Shown here in pieces: positions 27,205 to 36,838 of a stretch of 48,281 bases of DNA. The position numbers were made by a program, and so were the translations under genes. The stretch is from Flavobacteriaceae bacterium (GTDB lineage Bacteria > Bacteroidota > Bacteroidia > Flavobacteriales > Flavobacteriaceae). Each line of letters opens with the position of its first letter. Position 1 is the stretch's first letter. The notes beneath the pieces are model-generated. The model was not told the origin of the DNA, did no database searches, and saw nothing but the letters and a program-made list of their open reading frames with translations. Location: the NCBI GenBank assembly GCA_018608765.1, contig JABAYY010000054.1, positions 1 through 48,281 on the forward strand, in the 5' to 3' direction.

Positions 27205-28068
27205 TTATTTAAGTAGATAAAAGATTCCGGCGTTATAACTTGGTGCTGCATAAATTACTTTTCCAGAAATTGCAGAACTGTAGCCCAGCCCAATCCCTAT
27301 TTTTTTTGTTAATTTCCAAGCGACCTCGCCTCCAATACTTATATATTCCACGTTGTTTGCAAAAATGCTCCCATTGCTATTAGAGGCATTTAGGGAGCCG
27401 TTTTTCAAAGATTTCACCATATTTGAACGCAGTAACAGTAACAATCTACTGTCAAAAAAACCAGTGCCTACTTCGAGTCCAGCCCTGATTTCATCTGAAT
27501 AATTTTTAGTTTTATTATTAAACCCTATATGGCTTTTTGCATAAAAGGAGTGTTTAAAGAGTGAAAAGGATGTGCCTGCATTAAATCTAAGTAGTTGGTT
27601 GAATTCTCCATCTCCTGTTTGATAACTTCCATCGCTGCCCCCTTTACTATTCCCAGCAGGAATCCCTAAGGTGAGCGTCGTAGAAAAAGCGTATTTAGAT
27701 TTTTTGAATAAGCGATATTCAATCCCTAAATCCATATCTCCAAAACTATTAAATTCTTCACCGTTTATAAGAGTCTCGTTAGTGATTTGAGACACTTGAT
27801 GGTTCTGATAGGATTTCACATAAAAAGGGATGTATGCAATAATATCCCAGTTATCGGAAAGCCCATATTTTCCATATAGGTTTAAATTAAAAACACCACG
27901 CGTGGCATTGGGATCAATCTTTCCGGAATTGGTATAGTGTTGATCTGCTTCAAGCGACCAAGCACTCAGTTTAAAATAGCCATTTCCTTTTTTTTCTAAC
28001 CATTGTGCATGGCAAAAAAATTGAAAACTTAATATGAACAGGACACTTAGTAGGATTGTTTTTTTCAT
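27205..28068 (-). CDS. Predicted outer-membrane beta-barrel protein
   Basis: A 287-residue protein from the ATG at 28068, chosen because it begins a normal signal peptide (MKKTILLSV, cleavage after CHAQ); the longer frame would run into the upstream stop. The mature part alternates polar and hydrophobic residues in strand-sized blocks (for example GNGYFKLSAWSLEA, GLEVGTGFFDSRLLLLL, VEYISIGGEVAWKL). It ends in a strand with an aromatic near the C-terminus (GIFYLLK), typical of outer-membrane barrels. It resembles transporter-like MetA-pathway barrels only loosely. It follows an Ig-like lipoprotein gene by 10 bp. Confidence 0.75.
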   Translation of the reverse strand: MKKTILLSVLFILSFQFFCHAQWLEKKGNGYFKLSAWSLEADQHYTNSGKIDPNATRGVFNLNLYGKYGLSDNWDIIAYIPFYVKSYQNHQVSQITNETLINGEEFNSFGDMDLGIEYRLFKKSKYAFSTTLTLGIPAGNSKGGSDGSYQTGDGEFNQLLRFNAGTSFSLFKHSFYAKSHIGFNNKTKNYSDEIRAGLEVGTGFFDSRLLLLLRSNMVKSLKNGSLNASNSNGSIFANNVEYISIGGEVAWKLTKKIGIGLGYSSAISGKVIYAAPSYNAGIFYLLK

Positions 28069-28078
28069 TTTTTTGATT

Positions 28079-28768
28079 TTACTGTATTTGACCTTCACCG
28101 ACTTTTACGCCAAAGGGTTTGCACCAGTATAATATGTAGCTGTAATCATAAATACTGATTGTGGATGGTAAGTTGTAAAAATGTGCTCCTTGGAAAACAG
28201 TTACAGGACCAATTTCATAGGCATCTGCAATTGAAGTTGGATTGTTTCCAAGATAGATATAAAGTCCTGGCAAACTTGTGGAGGCTTCGTAATCATTCCC
28301 AAGAGAAAGTCTAAGGGTATTATTTTCGTGGACCTTCAATGCGTAACTTCCTTTTAGTAAATAGTTGCTTGTGGAAACAATAGTTCCAATAAACTCTATG
28401 GATTCTGTTAAAGTAGACATAGATACCATCACATCGTCTTTATTGGTAATTGTCAGATCCTCTTCTGAAGTAATAAGAGTGGCGGTAACGGTTGCTGTTC
28501 CAAATTCTAACCCTGAAGCGATTCCATCTTCAGTAATTGCTAATACAGAAGGATTATTGCTGGTCCAGCTAACATTTGGATTTTCAATCTCTTTTCCAAC
28601 ATAATTAAAGTAGTTAACCTGAAATTGATGGCTTGCACCATTTTTTTTTAATTCTAACAGCGGATTAGATATGAAGATTTTAGGATCCACACGATCGTTT
28701 ACGAAGTCTGTTTTGACACAGGAAAATATAGGGAGGATCCACACTACAAATAGTATTACTTTTTTCAT
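28079..28768 (-). CDS. Lipoprotein with bacterial Ig-like (BIG_2) domain
   Basis: A 229-residue lipoprotein with signal peptide ending IFSC (lipidated cysteine at residue 17). Residues about 30-100 form a BIG_2-type immunoglobulin-like domain with the telltale VSWTSNNPSVLAITEDGIAS pattern followed by GTATVTATL. The C-terminal half (about 110-229) is a beta-rich region I do not recognise. Such domains often mediate surface binding or act as spacers. It has its own promoter at 28790-28820 and is followed after 10 bp by the beta-barrel gene, suggesting a surface complex. Confidence 0.8.
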   Translation of the reverse strand: MKKVILFVVWILPIFSCVKTDFVNDRVDPKIFISNPLLELKKNGASHQFQVNYFNYVGKEIENPNVSWTSNNPSVLAITEDGIASGLEFGTATVTATLITSEEDLTITNKDDVMVSMSTLTESIEFIGTIVSTSNYLLKGSYALKVHENNTLRLSLGNDYEASTSLPGLYIYLGNNPTSIADAYEIGPVTVFQGAHFYNLPSTISIYDYSYILYWCKPFGVKVGEGQIQ

Positions 28769-28789
28769 AATAGATAATTAAGGGCTTCG

Positions 28790-28820
28790 TAAAGCTAGTA
28801 AAAACCTAAATAGAAAACAA
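28790..28820 (-). promoter_or_regulatory. Promoter of the Ig-lipoprotein/beta-barrel pair
   Basis: Minus-strand TTG (28820-28818), a 20-nt spacer and TAGCTTTA (28797-28790, one mismatch to TAnnTTTG) lie 21 bp upstream of the lipoprotein ATG. Confidence 0.55.
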
Positions 28821-28854
28821 CAAATAACTAATTTTAGTGAAATTAAGGAATGCG

Positions 28855-29844
28855 CTAGCTTATGAGCTTTACGACGTCTTTAGCAAAATAACTTGCAATA
28901 ATATCTGCTCCCGCACGCTTAAAAGCTATGGTTGTTTCTAGCATTGCGGCATCGTGATTGAGCCAGCCTTTTTCGCTTGCAGCTTTGATCATGGCATATT
29001 CGCCACTCACTTGATAAGCAGCCACAGGCACATCAAATTCGTTTTTAATTTCTCGAAGAATGTCCAAATAAGCCAAGCCTGGCTTAACCATTACAATGTC
29101 TGCACCTTCGTCAATGTCCATTTCAGTTTCCCTCAATGCTTCAAAACGGTTTGCATAATCCATTTGATAGGTTTTTTTGTCTTTAGGTATATTTTTAGAA
29201 TCCACAGGAGCAGAATCTAAAGCATCTCGAAAAGGTCCATAAAAAGAAGATGCATATTTAGCACTGTAACTCATAATCCCACCATCTACATAGCCGTCAT
29301 TTTCAAAGGCTTCACGAATGCTTGAAATTCGACCATCCATCATGTCACTTGGCGCTACAAAATCAGCTCCGGCTTCAATATGAGACAAACTCATTCCGGT
29401 TAAAATTTCTACGGTATCATCATTTTGGATCATCCCGTCTGAAACAACTCCATCGTGTCCATAGATTGAATATGGATCTAGAGCTACATCGGTCATGACC
29501 AACATTTCAGGACAGACATTTTTGATGGTTTTTACAGCACGTTGCATTAAGCCGTTAGAGTTTAAGGCTTCCGTACCTTTATTATCTTTGAGAGCGTCTG
29601 CCACTTTCACAAATACAAGAACGGACTTTAATCCTAAACTCCAAAGTAGTTTTACTTCTGCTTCAAGGGTGTCCAAACTAAATCTAAAGTAGTTGGGCAT
29701 GGAAGGGATTTCATCCTTGATGCCTTTGCCTTCTACAACAAATAAAGGGACTAAAAAATCATTTGGTGAAAGAATGGTTTCTCTTACTAAACTACGGATC
29801 GATTCATTGGATCGTAAGCGTCTATTTCTTTTGATTGGATACAT
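28855..29844 (-). CDS. hemB: Porphobilinogen synthase (delta-aminolevulinate dehydratase)
   Basis: Condenses two 5-aminolevulinate molecules to porphobilinogen in heme synthesis; cytoplasmic. The 329-residue product has the two Schiff-base lysines, K196 in YSAKYASSFYGP and K254 in MVKPGLAY. The metal-site loop reads DVALDPYSIYGHDG, lacking the cysteine triad of zinc enzymes, so this is the magnesium-type enzyme. It is the last gene of the hemA-hemCD-hemE-hemF-hemB operon and begins 2 bp after hemF. Confidence 0.97.
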   Translation of the reverse strand: MYPIKRNRRLRSNESIRSLVRETILSPNDFLVPLFVVEGKGIKDEIPSMPNYFRFSLDTLEAEVKLLWSLGLKSVLVFVKVADALKDNKGTEALNSNGLMQRAVKTIKNVCPEMLVMTDVALDPYSIYGHDGVVSDGMIQNDDTVEILTGMSLSHIEAGADFVAPSDMMDGRISSIREAFENDGYVDGGIMSYSAKYASSFYGPFRDALDSAPVDSKNIPKDKKTYQMDYANRFEALRETEMDIDEGADIVMVKPGLAYLDILREIKNEFDVPVAAYQVSGEYAMIKAASEKGWLNHDAAMLETTIAFKRAGADIIASYFAKDVVKLIS

Positions 29845-29846
29845 AA

Positions 29847-30749
29847 TTAAACCCAGTTTTTAGGGGCTTTTAACACCCGCATTAATTGTTCTTCTCTGCT
29901 GTTCGGTTTTGGGTGGTGGTCATACACCCACTGTACATGTGGGGGTAGACTCATTAAAATACTTTCGATTCTTCCATTTGTTTTAAGCCCAAAAAGGGTG
30001 CCTTTGTCATGAACTAAATTAAATTCCACATAGCGTCCTCTTCTAATTTCTTGCCAGGTGCGTTCTTCAGGGGTATAAGGTAAATGGATTCTTTTTTCTA
30101 AAATAGGGACATAGGCTTCTAAAAAGCTATCGCCTACTTCTGTTACAAAATCAAACCACTGCTCCATACTCATGCTGTCTGTGGATTTGCAATAATCAAA
30201 AAACAGTCCGCCGATTCCTCTTGCTTCGTTCCGATGACTGTTGTGAAAATAGTCGTCACAACGTTCTTTATAGGTTGTATAAAAATCAGGATTGTGTGCG
30301 TCACAGGCGTTTTTACAAATTTCATGAAAATGGATGGCATCGTCTTCAAACAGATAATAGGGAGTTAAATCTTGTCCACCACCAAACCATTGATCGATGA
30401 TATCTCCTTGCTCGTTGTACATTTCAAAATAACGCCAATTTGCATGAACCGTGGGTGCCATTGGATTTTTTGGATGTAAGACTAAACTCAATCCACATGC
30501 AAAAAAATCGACATCTCCAACTTTAAAGTAAGCTTGCATGGAGGCTGGCAACTTGCCATGAACTCCTGAAATATTAACACCACCTTTTTCGAAGACTGCG
30601 CCATTTTCAATCACTCGTGTGCGTCCGCCACCGCCTTCGGGACGTTTCCAAATATCTTCTTTGAAGGATGCACTGCCATCAATTTCTTCGAGTTTTGAAG
30701 TGATGCTGTCTTGTAAGTTTTCGATGTAATTATAAAATAGATCTTTCAT
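29847..30749 (-). CDS. hemF: Oxygen-dependent coproporphyrinogen III oxidase
   Basis: Oxidatively decarboxylates coproporphyrinogen III to protoporphyrinogen IX using O2, so this pathway version needs aerobic conditions. The 300-residue product has the family blocks GGGGRTRVIENGAVFEKGGV near residue 37, NPMAPTVHANWRYFE near 94, WFGGGQDLTPYYLFEDD near 120, and the RRGRYVEFNLVHDKGT region near 227. The N-terminus fits the chosen ATG. It lies 19 bp after hemE in the same operon. No oxygen-independent hemN is in the window. Confidence 0.97.
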   Translation of the reverse strand: MKDLFYNYIENLQDSITSKLEEIDGSASFKEDIWKRPEGGGGRTRVIENGAVFEKGGVNISGVHGKLPASMQAYFKVGDVDFFACGLSLVLHPKNPMAPTVHANWRYFEMYNEQGDIIDQWFGGGQDLTPYYLFEDDAIHFHEICKNACDAHNPDFYTTYKERCDDYFHNSHRNEARGIGGLFFDYCKSTDSMSMEQWFDFVTEVGDSFLEAYVPILEKRIHLPYTPEERTWQEIRRGRYVEFNLVHDKGTLFGLKTNGRIESILMSLPPHVQWVYDHHPKPNSREEQLMRVLKAPKNWV

Positions 30750-30768
30750 TATAATAGATTTAGGGGGG

Positions 30769-31794
30769 TTATGAACGATATTCTTTTACAGCATCAATAA
30801 AGGCTTTTGCATGATCCACAGGAATGTTTGGTAAAATTCCATGTCCTAGATTTACAATGTACTTGTCTTTTCCAAATTCATTAATCATTTGGTGCACCAT
30901 TTTTTTGATTTCGGCAGGGGGGGATAACAATCTAGAAGGGTCAAAATTCCCTTGAAGTGTCATATTACCACCGGTTAAGTAGCGGGCATTTCTAGCCGAA
31001 CAGGTCCAGTCAATCCCCAAGGCTGAAGCGTTTGATTTCGCCATCTCACCCAAAGCAAACCAGCATCCTTTTCCAAAAGCAATGACAGGGGCATCATCTT
31101 TTAGTGCTTCAATAATTTGATTGATATATTGCCATGAAAATTCTTGATAATCAGTTGGTGAAAGCATGCCACCCCACGAATCAAATATTTGTACTGCATT
31201 GACACCTGCTTTTACTTTTTCTTTAAGATACGCAATCGTCGTATCTGTAATTTTTTGTAGTAGTTGATGTGCAGCCATTGGGTTTGTAAAACAAAACTCC
31301 TTGGCTTTATCAAAGTTTTTACTTCCTTGTCCTTGTACGCAGTAACATAAAATAGTCCATGGCGATCCAGCAAAACCAATTAATGGAATATCGTCATTTA
31401 ACAATTCTTTGGTTGCTTTGATGGCTTGATATACATAGTCCAATTCTACGGTCACATCGGGTACAATGACATTGTCAACATCTCTTTGTGTTCGCACAGG
31501 ATTTGGCAAATAAGGTCCAAAATTGGGTTTCATTTCAACCTCAATATTCATTGCTTGTGGAATTACGAGGATGTCGCAAAACAAAATTGCGGCGTCCATT
31601 CCATAGCGTCGGATCGGTTGAACCGTAATTTCACTGGCAAGCTCTGGAGTTCGACAGCGTGTAAAAAAATCGTATTTTTCTCTAATGGCGATGAATTCTG
31701 GTAAGTAACGCCCAGCCTGACGCATCATCCAAACCGGTGGACGTTCTACAGTTTCGCCTCTTAATGCTTTTAAAAATAAATCGTTTTTAATCAT
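30769..31794 (-). CDS. hemE: Uroporphyrinogen III decarboxylase
   Basis: Removes four carboxyl groups from uroporphyrinogen III to give coproporphyrinogen III; cytoplasmic homodimer. The 341-residue product has the N-terminal signature [16 protein letters not shown] near residue 19, with the conserved arginines that hold substrate carboxylates. It also has [16 protein letters not shown] near 142 and the C-terminal [11 protein letters not shown] near 316. It starts 5 bp after the hemCD stop, within the heme operon. Confidence 0.97.
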   Translation of the reverse strand: MIKNDLFLKALRGETVERPPVWMMRQAGRYLPEFIAIREKYDFFTRCRTPELASEITVQPIRRYGMDAAILFCDILVIPQAMNIEVEMKPNFGPYLPNPVRTQRDVDNVIVPDVTVELDYVYQAIKATKELLNDDIPLIGFAGSPWTILCYCVQGQGSKNFDKAKEFCFTNPMAAHQLLQKITDTTIAYLKEKVKAGVNAVQIFDSWGGMLSPTDYQEFSWQYINQIIEALKDDAPVIAFGKGCWFALGEMAKSNASALGIDWTCSARNARYLTGGNMTLQGNFDPSRLLSPPAEIKKMVHQMINEFGKDKYIVNLGHGILPNIPVDHAKAFIDAVKEYRS

Positions 31795-31799
31795 AATGT

Positions 31800-33374
31800 T
31801 TAAATATAATTTTGATTCACAAGTTCGATGACACTTTCTACTGTAGGAATTTTCGCTACGCGTACATCTTTAAAATATTTTTTTGCTTCCTTGGCTGTAC
31901 TTTCTCCGATACAATATGCGATACATTCCGGAGTGTTTTTTTGTAAAAAACTTTGAATTGTAGAAGGGCTATAAAACATAACACCCTCTATAGATTTTCC
32001 CAACTTAGGGGCTTCTAGTTTGGTGCTGTAAGCTTCAATTTCTTGAACTTTAATATTGCTTTCTTCTAAAATAGTAGGCAGATCATCCATTCGAATGTCA
32101 CTACAAAAATAGGTCACTTCAGAACCTTCAATAAATTCTACCAGATATTTTGCCAATGCCTTAGCGTTTTTTTCTGAATGTTTGACAGGACCAATTTTCT
32201 GTTCAATCAGACGTTTGGTACGTCTTCCAACACAATAAATCGTTTCAAAATTTAAGTCTTCAGCAGGACAGTTGTTTAAGAGGGCTTCTACGCCATTTTT
32301 ACTCGTAATAACCACATTTTTATGTGTAGCTTTTAAAAAGACGGGCTTGATTCTATTGGCAGCGGTTTTTATAAAGTCAGAGCTTTCGACTTTAAGAGCG
32401 TTGTTAAATAAATCTTTTTGTCCTCGGCTTAATAATTTTGATGAAAAAATAGTAGTTGGACCATTGTCTATTGCTGTAGTGCCTATCAGTGTCTTCCCGC
32501 CACGACTCAAAATAAATTCAACACAATCATCAACAAGAGTGTGGTGTTCACCAAGTTTTGCTGTGCGTTTGGCTTCAATTTTTTTGGTTCCGTCGGGACT
32601 TAAAACAATTCCATGGAAATGAACTTCTTCTTCTTTTACATAAGCGAGGGCACCAATGGGTGCGCTACAACCGCCTTCTAATTTATTTAAAAATTCACGT
32701 TCAATTTTTGTCGATATATCTGTTTCTTCATGATTTAGTGGTGCACATGCTTCTATTGCTTCAACATTCGATTTTAGGGATGCAATCATCACTGCCCCTT
32801 GTGCCGGTGCAGGGACCATCCATTCCAAATTCACAGAATCTTCGGGGGTTAACTCAAGACGCCCTAAGCCGGCTGCCGCAAAGATGGCTCCATTCCAATC
32901 GCTGTTTTCTAATTTTTCGAGACGGGTATTTACATTGCCTCTTATGCCGACAATACTGTGTGTAGGATAGCGGTTGAGCCATTGAGCTTTTCGACGTAAA
33001 CTTCCGGTTGCAATTACGGCATCTTTCTGTGCTAAAAACTCTTCATTGGTTTTAAAAACGAGTGTGTCTCTGATGTTACCACGTTTCAAAACGGCCGCTT
33101 GAACAATACCTTCAGGCATTACGGTAGGGACATCTTTTAAAGAATGGACTGCAATATCAATCTCTTCGTTTAACAATGCAATATCTAAAGTACGGGTAAA
33201 AACACCTGTAATTCCGAGTTCATAAATAGGTTTATTTAAGACCAAGTCCCCTGTAGATTTTACAGGAACTAACACGCATTCATGCCCTAAATGTTGGAGT
33301 TGTGATTGTACGGTTTTGGCTTGCCAAAGTGCAAGTGCACTATCACGTGTACCGATTCGAATAATTTTAGACAT
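31800..33374 (-). CDS. hemCD: Fused porphobilinogen deaminase / uroporphyrinogen III synthase
   Basis: One 524-residue polypeptide covers two consecutive heme steps. Residues 1 to about 300 are porphobilinogen deaminase (HemC): [15 protein letters not shown] at the start, HSLKDVPT near 77, and the [11 protein letters not shown] loop, whose Cys236 binds the dipyrromethane cofactor. Residues about 305-524 are uroporphyrinogen III synthase (HemD): [12 protein letters not shown] near 354, [11 protein letters not shown] near 381, and [10 protein letters not shown] plus [12 protein letters not shown] near 468-497. Both halves look complete. It overlaps hemA by 8 bp. Confidence 0.94.
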   Translation of the reverse strand: MSKIIRIGTRDSALALWQAKTVQSQLQHLGHECVLVPVKSTGDLVLNKPIYELGITGVFTRTLDIALLNEEIDIAVHSLKDVPTVMPEGIVQAAVLKRGNIRDTLVFKTNEEFLAQKDAVIATGSLRRKAQWLNRYPTHSIVGIRGNVNTRLEKLENSDWNGAIFAAAGLGRLELTPEDSVNLEWMVPAPAQGAVMIASLKSNVEAIEACAPLNHEETDISTKIEREFLNKLEGGCSAPIGALAYVKEEEVHFHGIVLSPDGTKKIEAKRTAKLGEHHTLVDDCVEFILSRGGKTLIGTTAIDNGPTTIFSSKLLSRGQKDLFNNALKVESSDFIKTAANRIKPVFLKATHKNVVITSKNGVEALLNNCPAEDLNFETIYCVGRRTKRLIEQKIGPVKHSEKNAKALAKYLVEFIEGSEVTYFCSDIRMDDLPTILEESNIKVQEIEAYSTKLEAPKLGKSIEGVMFYSPSTIQSFLQKNTPECIAYCIGESTAKEAKKYFKDVRVAKIPTVESVIELVNQNYI

Positions 33375-34626
33375 GTGTTTTGGAATCTAATTGAAACACC
33401 TGTTTGATGAGTTCGAGACTTTCATTTGTAGAGATTGTTTCGTCTTTCAAGTGGTGAGCAAAGTGGTTGGTTATTTTTTGAACTAGGTTGGCACTGATTA
33501 ATTCCGCTTGCGCTTCATTAAATTCATTTATTTTTTTTCGTTGGGTATCCACTTCAGCAGTGGCAAATACTTGTAATTTCTCCTTTAGTGCTTTGATTGT
33601 GGGCGCAAATTTTCTGTTGTCCACCCATGCCTCAAATTCTGCTTGAATGTCACTAATTATACTTTCAGCAATCGGAATATATACCTTTCTTTTTTCTAAT
33701 GTTTCGTCGGTCATTTGTGATAAATGATCCAAATGAACCAAGTTGACCAATGGCAGATCCATCACGTTTTCATTCACGTTTTTAGGAATGGACAAGTCGA
33801 GAATAAGTAAAGGTTTTTTATTTTGAATTAAATGTTTGTCGATTGTTGGGTTTTGTGCTCCAGTAGCGACGATTAAAATATCGGTATTGCCAATTTCTTC
33901 TTGCAGTTGACTGTAATCTTTTACTAAAAGTTTAAACTTTCCTGCTACCTTATCTGCTCTGTCACGTGTTCGATTAATCAACGTAATGTGTTCGTTTTTT
34001 GTGTGCTTTATAAGGTTTTCACACGTGTTTCGTCCAATTTTTCCAGTTCCAAAAAGTAAGATATTTTTGGATGAAATTTCATCGACGGTTTTTTTGATAT
34101 AATGTACAGATGCAAAAGAGACGGAGGTCGCTCCTGACGATAACTCTGTTTCTGTTTTTATGCGTTTACTTGCTTGAATCACCGCATTGATCAAACGTTC
34201 TAGATAGGCATTAAGTAATTGATGTTTTTTAGAGACTTTAGCGCTTAGTTTGAGTTGGCTAATAATTTCAAAATCTCCTAAAATCTGACTGTCTAATCCT
34301 GCACCCACCTTAAACATGTGTTGAATTGCGTCACTGTTTTTATAAACATAAGCTACAGTTTGAAACTCTTCAACGGTGCCTTGAGTATTGTCACAAAGTA
34401 ATTTAATAAGTTCAAATGGATGCCTGGCAAATCCATATATTTCGGTACGGTTACAGGTTGAGGTTGCGACTAAACTTTCAATACCGCTTGCTTTGGCTTG
34501 CAACAATAAATTTGTTTTAGCGGCTTGGTCTAAACTAAATTCTCCACGCATTTTAGCATCTGCCTTTTTATAGCTGAGGCCAATTACATAGAAATAGGTA
34601 CTTGCAGATTTGTTGAATTGCTCCAT
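33367..34626 (-). CDS. hemA: Glutamyl-tRNA reductase
   Basis: First committed enzyme of C5-pathway heme synthesis: reduces glutamyl-tRNA to glutamate-1-semialdehyde with NADPH. From the ATG at 34626 the product is 419 residues. The nucleophilic cysteine is C58 in ATSTCNRTEIYG, the NADPH fold follows at ILLFGTGKIGRN (about 180), and the C-terminal dimer helix is complete. A longer frame to 34650 is rejected, because the -7 box at 34653-34660 would place its start codon at or before the transcription start. It is the promoter-proximal gene of the heme operon. hemL, needed for the next step, is not in the window. Confidence 0.96.
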   Translation of the reverse strand: MEQFNKSASTYFYVIGLSYKKADAKMRGEFSLDQAAKTNLLLQAKASGIESLVATSTCNRTEIYGFARHPFELIKLLCDNTQGTVEEFQTVAYVYKNSDAIQHMFKVGAGLDSQILGDFEIISQLKLSAKVSKKHQLLNAYLERLINAVIQASKRIKTETELSSGATSVSFASVHYIKKTVDEISSKNILLFGTGKIGRNTCENLIKHTKNEHITLINRTRDRADKVAGKFKLLVKDYSQLQEEIGNTDILIVATGAQNPTIDKHLIQNKKPLLILDLSIPKNVNENVMDLPLVNLVHLDHLSQMTDETLEKRKVYIPIAESIISDIQAEFEAWVDNRKFAPTIKALKEKLQVFATAEVDTQRKKINEFNEAQAELISANLVQKITNHFAHHLKDETISTNESLELIKQVFQLDSKTHV

Positions 34627-34652
34627 TATTGTTTTGGGAAAATATATCATGA

Positions 34653-34660
34653 CAAAAATA
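34653..34660 (-). promoter_or_regulatory. -7 promoter element of the hemA operon
   Basis: Minus-strand TATTTTTG is a perfect TAnnTTTG box, 26 bp upstream of the hemA ATG. No TTG is found 17-23 nt further upstream, which may indicate dependence on an activator, possibly the divergent AraC-type protein (inference). Confidence 0.55.
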
Positions 34661-34734
34661 ATAGCTTTGATTTGTAAAAAATAACGCTAGAAGAACTTTA
34701 TATGTCGTTTAGAGGTTTGCATCTATTATTTAGT

Positions 34735-34760
34735 TATTTTTGATAAAATTCTTATTTTTG
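34735..34760 (+). promoter_or_regulatory. Tandem -7 elements upstream of the araC-type gene
   Basis: Two identical perfect boxes, TATTTTTG at 34735-34742 and 34753-34760, precede the ATG at 34799. A TTG at 34717-34719 lies 15 nt before the first box, a little short of the normal spacing. Which box is used cannot be told from sequence. Confidence 0.5.
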
Positions 34761-34798
34761 CAGATGAAAACGAACACAAATCTTAATTTTTATTTATA

Positions 34799-35719
34799 AT
34801 GAATCTAAATAAAGACTCCTTAGAAAGCTCACATACTCATCCAAAAAATATCGCTCAAGGATCTTTTTTAGAAACGGCTGTTGAGACTGGATTTATCGTT
34901 ATGACGTATCAGAACGAAACTTCCGAGGTTCAACTCCTTGAAAAGGAAATAGATAGCTCGTTTATCCAATTTCACTTTTGTTTGAAAGGGCAGTGTAAGT
35001 TTGTGTTTAACAATGGCACTTACAGCCTTAACATTTCTGAAGAAAATTCATTATTACTTTACAACCCCCAAAGAGACTTGCCTATTCATTTAGAAGTTGA
35101 TCCGACTACTTGGGTGGTATCGTTATTAATTTCGATTAAAAAATTTCATGGCTTATTTTCACACGAGGCGGATTATATTACATTTTTAAGCGAGGACAAT
35201 CAAGATAAAAAATATTATAAAGACGGTCATATTTCTCCATCCATGGCCATCGTCTTAAACCAACTTATTAATTATAATTTAAATTCAACTATTAAGTCTT
35301 TATACTTTAAAGGGAAAGCATATGAGTTATTGAGTCTGTATTTTAACAGGGGAGAAGAAGTAAACATTGAGCAATGTCCTTTTTTGGTCGATGATTCCAA
35401 TGTGGTTAAAATTAGGCAAGCAAAAGACATTATAATTAGTCGACTTTCTGAGCCGCCAACCTTAACGGCCTTGGCTGTTGAAATAGATTTAAGCCTAAAG
35501 AAACTGAAAGAGGGGTTTAAGCAAATTTATGGCACGACGGTTTATGGTTTTTTATTTGATTATAAGATGGAGCTTGCACGTAAATTACTAGAATCAGGCG
35601 CTCATAACGTCAATGAAGTTGGACTTAAAGTTGGCTACAGTACCGCCAGTCATTTCATTTCAGCATTTAAAAAACAATATGGGACTACTCCCAAAAAATA
35701 CATTCAATCTCTAAATTAA
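34799..35719 (+). CDS. AraC family transcriptional regulator
   Basis: A 306-residue regulator. The C-terminal third (about 210-305) has the two helix-turn-helix units of the AraC/XylS family, with LTALAVEIDLSLKKLKEGFK and the signature VGYSTASHFISAFKKQYGTTP. The N-terminal 200 residues resemble a small-molecule sensing cupin-like domain without a recognised ligand site. It is divergent from hemA across 172 bp and lies 91 bp upstream of hemH. Control of the heme genes by this protein is therefore plausible but unproven. Confidence 0.93.
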   Translation: MNLNKDSLESSHTHPKNIAQGSFLETAVETGFIVMTYQNETSEVQLLEKEIDSSFIQFHFCLKGQCKFVFNNGTYSLNISEENSLLLYNPQRDLPIHLEVDPTTWVVSLLISIKKFHGLFSHEADYITFLSEDNQDKKYYKDGHISPSMAIVLNQLINYNLNSTIKSLYFKGKAYELLSLYFNRGEEVNIEQCPFLVDDSNVVKIRQAKDIIISRLSEPPTLTALAVEIDLSLKKLKEGFKQIYGTTVYGFLFDYKMELARKLLESGAHNVNEVGLKVGYSTASHFISAFKKQYGTTPKKYIQSLN

Positions 35720-35810
35720 CCAATGTGAAACATGCAAGTTCCAGATTTTATCAACCAACGAAATTGATTAATAGCGAACCGCATGTATCAGACAAAAAAA
35801 CAATAATTAT

Positions 35811-36827
35811 ATGAAAGGTGTTTTATTAGTAAACCTAGGATCTCCTGACAGTCCAACTCCAAAAGATGTAAAAAAATATTTAGGCGAATTTTTAATGGAC
35901 GAACGTGTGATCGATGTTCCTTTGTGGGCGCGAACGCTTTTGGTGAAGGGCATCATTTTAAACACACGCCCTAAAATATCGGCGAAAGCCTATAAAAAAA
36001 TATGGTGGGAAGAAGGATCTCCTCTCATCGTTTTATCAGAGCGTTTAGAACATAAACTAAAACAAGAAGTCGAAATGCCCATAGCGCTCGCCATGCGTTA
36101 TGGAAGTATGACTATTAAAGATGGGCTTCAAAAACTAGTCGATCAAGGAGTCGATGAGGTTTTAATTGTTCCTTTATATCCACAATATGCGATGGCAACC
36201 ACTGAAACAATTTTGGTGCTTGCAAAGGAATTAAGAGACGAACACTTTCCGCAATTGACACTTTCTGATTTACCTCCGTTTTACAATAATCCGGAGTATA
36301 TTAAAGTCTTATCCAATACAATTAAGGAGTCTTTAAAAGGAAAAACATACGAACATTTATTATTTTCTTATCACGGAATTCCAGAACGCCACATCCGTAA
36401 AAGTGACATCACCAAGTCTCATTGTAAGATTGATAAGTCCTGTTGTATTACACCATCTGACGCACATGCTTATTGCTACAAACACCAGTGCCTCGAGGTT
36501 ACCCGTCTTGTGGGTGAAGAATTAGGGCTTGAGGATGCGGTCTATTCAACTTCGTTTCAATCGCGTTTAGGATTTGATCCATGGTTACAACCTTATACCG
36601 ACAGAACCATTGAGCGTTTAGGCAAAGAAGGGACTAAGTCTATGGCCATTGCAACTCCCGCTTTTGTAAGTGATTGCCTTGAAACACTTGAAGAAATCGC
36701 TATGGAAGGAGAAGAAATATTTCATGAAGTTGGTGGAAAAGATTTTACAACCATTCCTTGTTTGAATGACGATCCTGCTTGGGTATCGCTTCTTGCTAAA
36801 TGGGTTACAGAATGGGCTTCAAAATAA
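35811..36827 (+). CDS. hemH: Ferrochelatase with cysteine-rich segment
   Basis: Inserts ferrous iron into protoporphyrin IX to make protoheme; inner-membrane associated. The 338-residue product starts with the family N-terminus KGVLLVNLGSPDSPT and has the catalytic histidine in LFSYHGIPERHIRK near residue 183. Just after it lies an unusual run of five cysteines (HCKIDKSCC then AYCYKHQC, about 203-225). The second conserved region includes YSTSFQSRLGFDPWLQPYT and FVSDCLETLEEI. It is followed after 11 bp by a MATE transporter gene and then hemJ. Confidence 0.96.
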   Translation: MKGVLLVNLGSPDSPTPKDVKKYLGEFLMDERVIDVPLWARTLLVKGIILNTRPKISAKAYKKIWWEEGSPLIVLSERLEHKLKQEVEMPIALAMRYGSMTIKDGLQKLVDQGVDEVLIVPLYPQYAMATTETILVLAKELRDEHFPQLTLSDLPPFYNNPEYIKVLSNTIKESLKGKTYEHLLFSYHGIPERHIRKSDITKSHCKIDKSCCITPSDAHAYCYKHQCLEVTRLVGEELGLEDAVYSTSFQSRLGFDPWLQPYTDRTIERLGKEGTKSMAIATPAFVSDCLETLEEIAMEGEEIFHEVGGKDFTTIPCLNDDPAWVSLLAKWVTEWASK

Positions 36828-36838
36828 ATTAGGACTGC

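Noticed and set aside
32272-32965. Plus-strand open frames of 116 and 135 codons opposite hemCD
   Set aside because: Antisense shadows of a clearly recognised fusion enzyme; composition is not protein-like.
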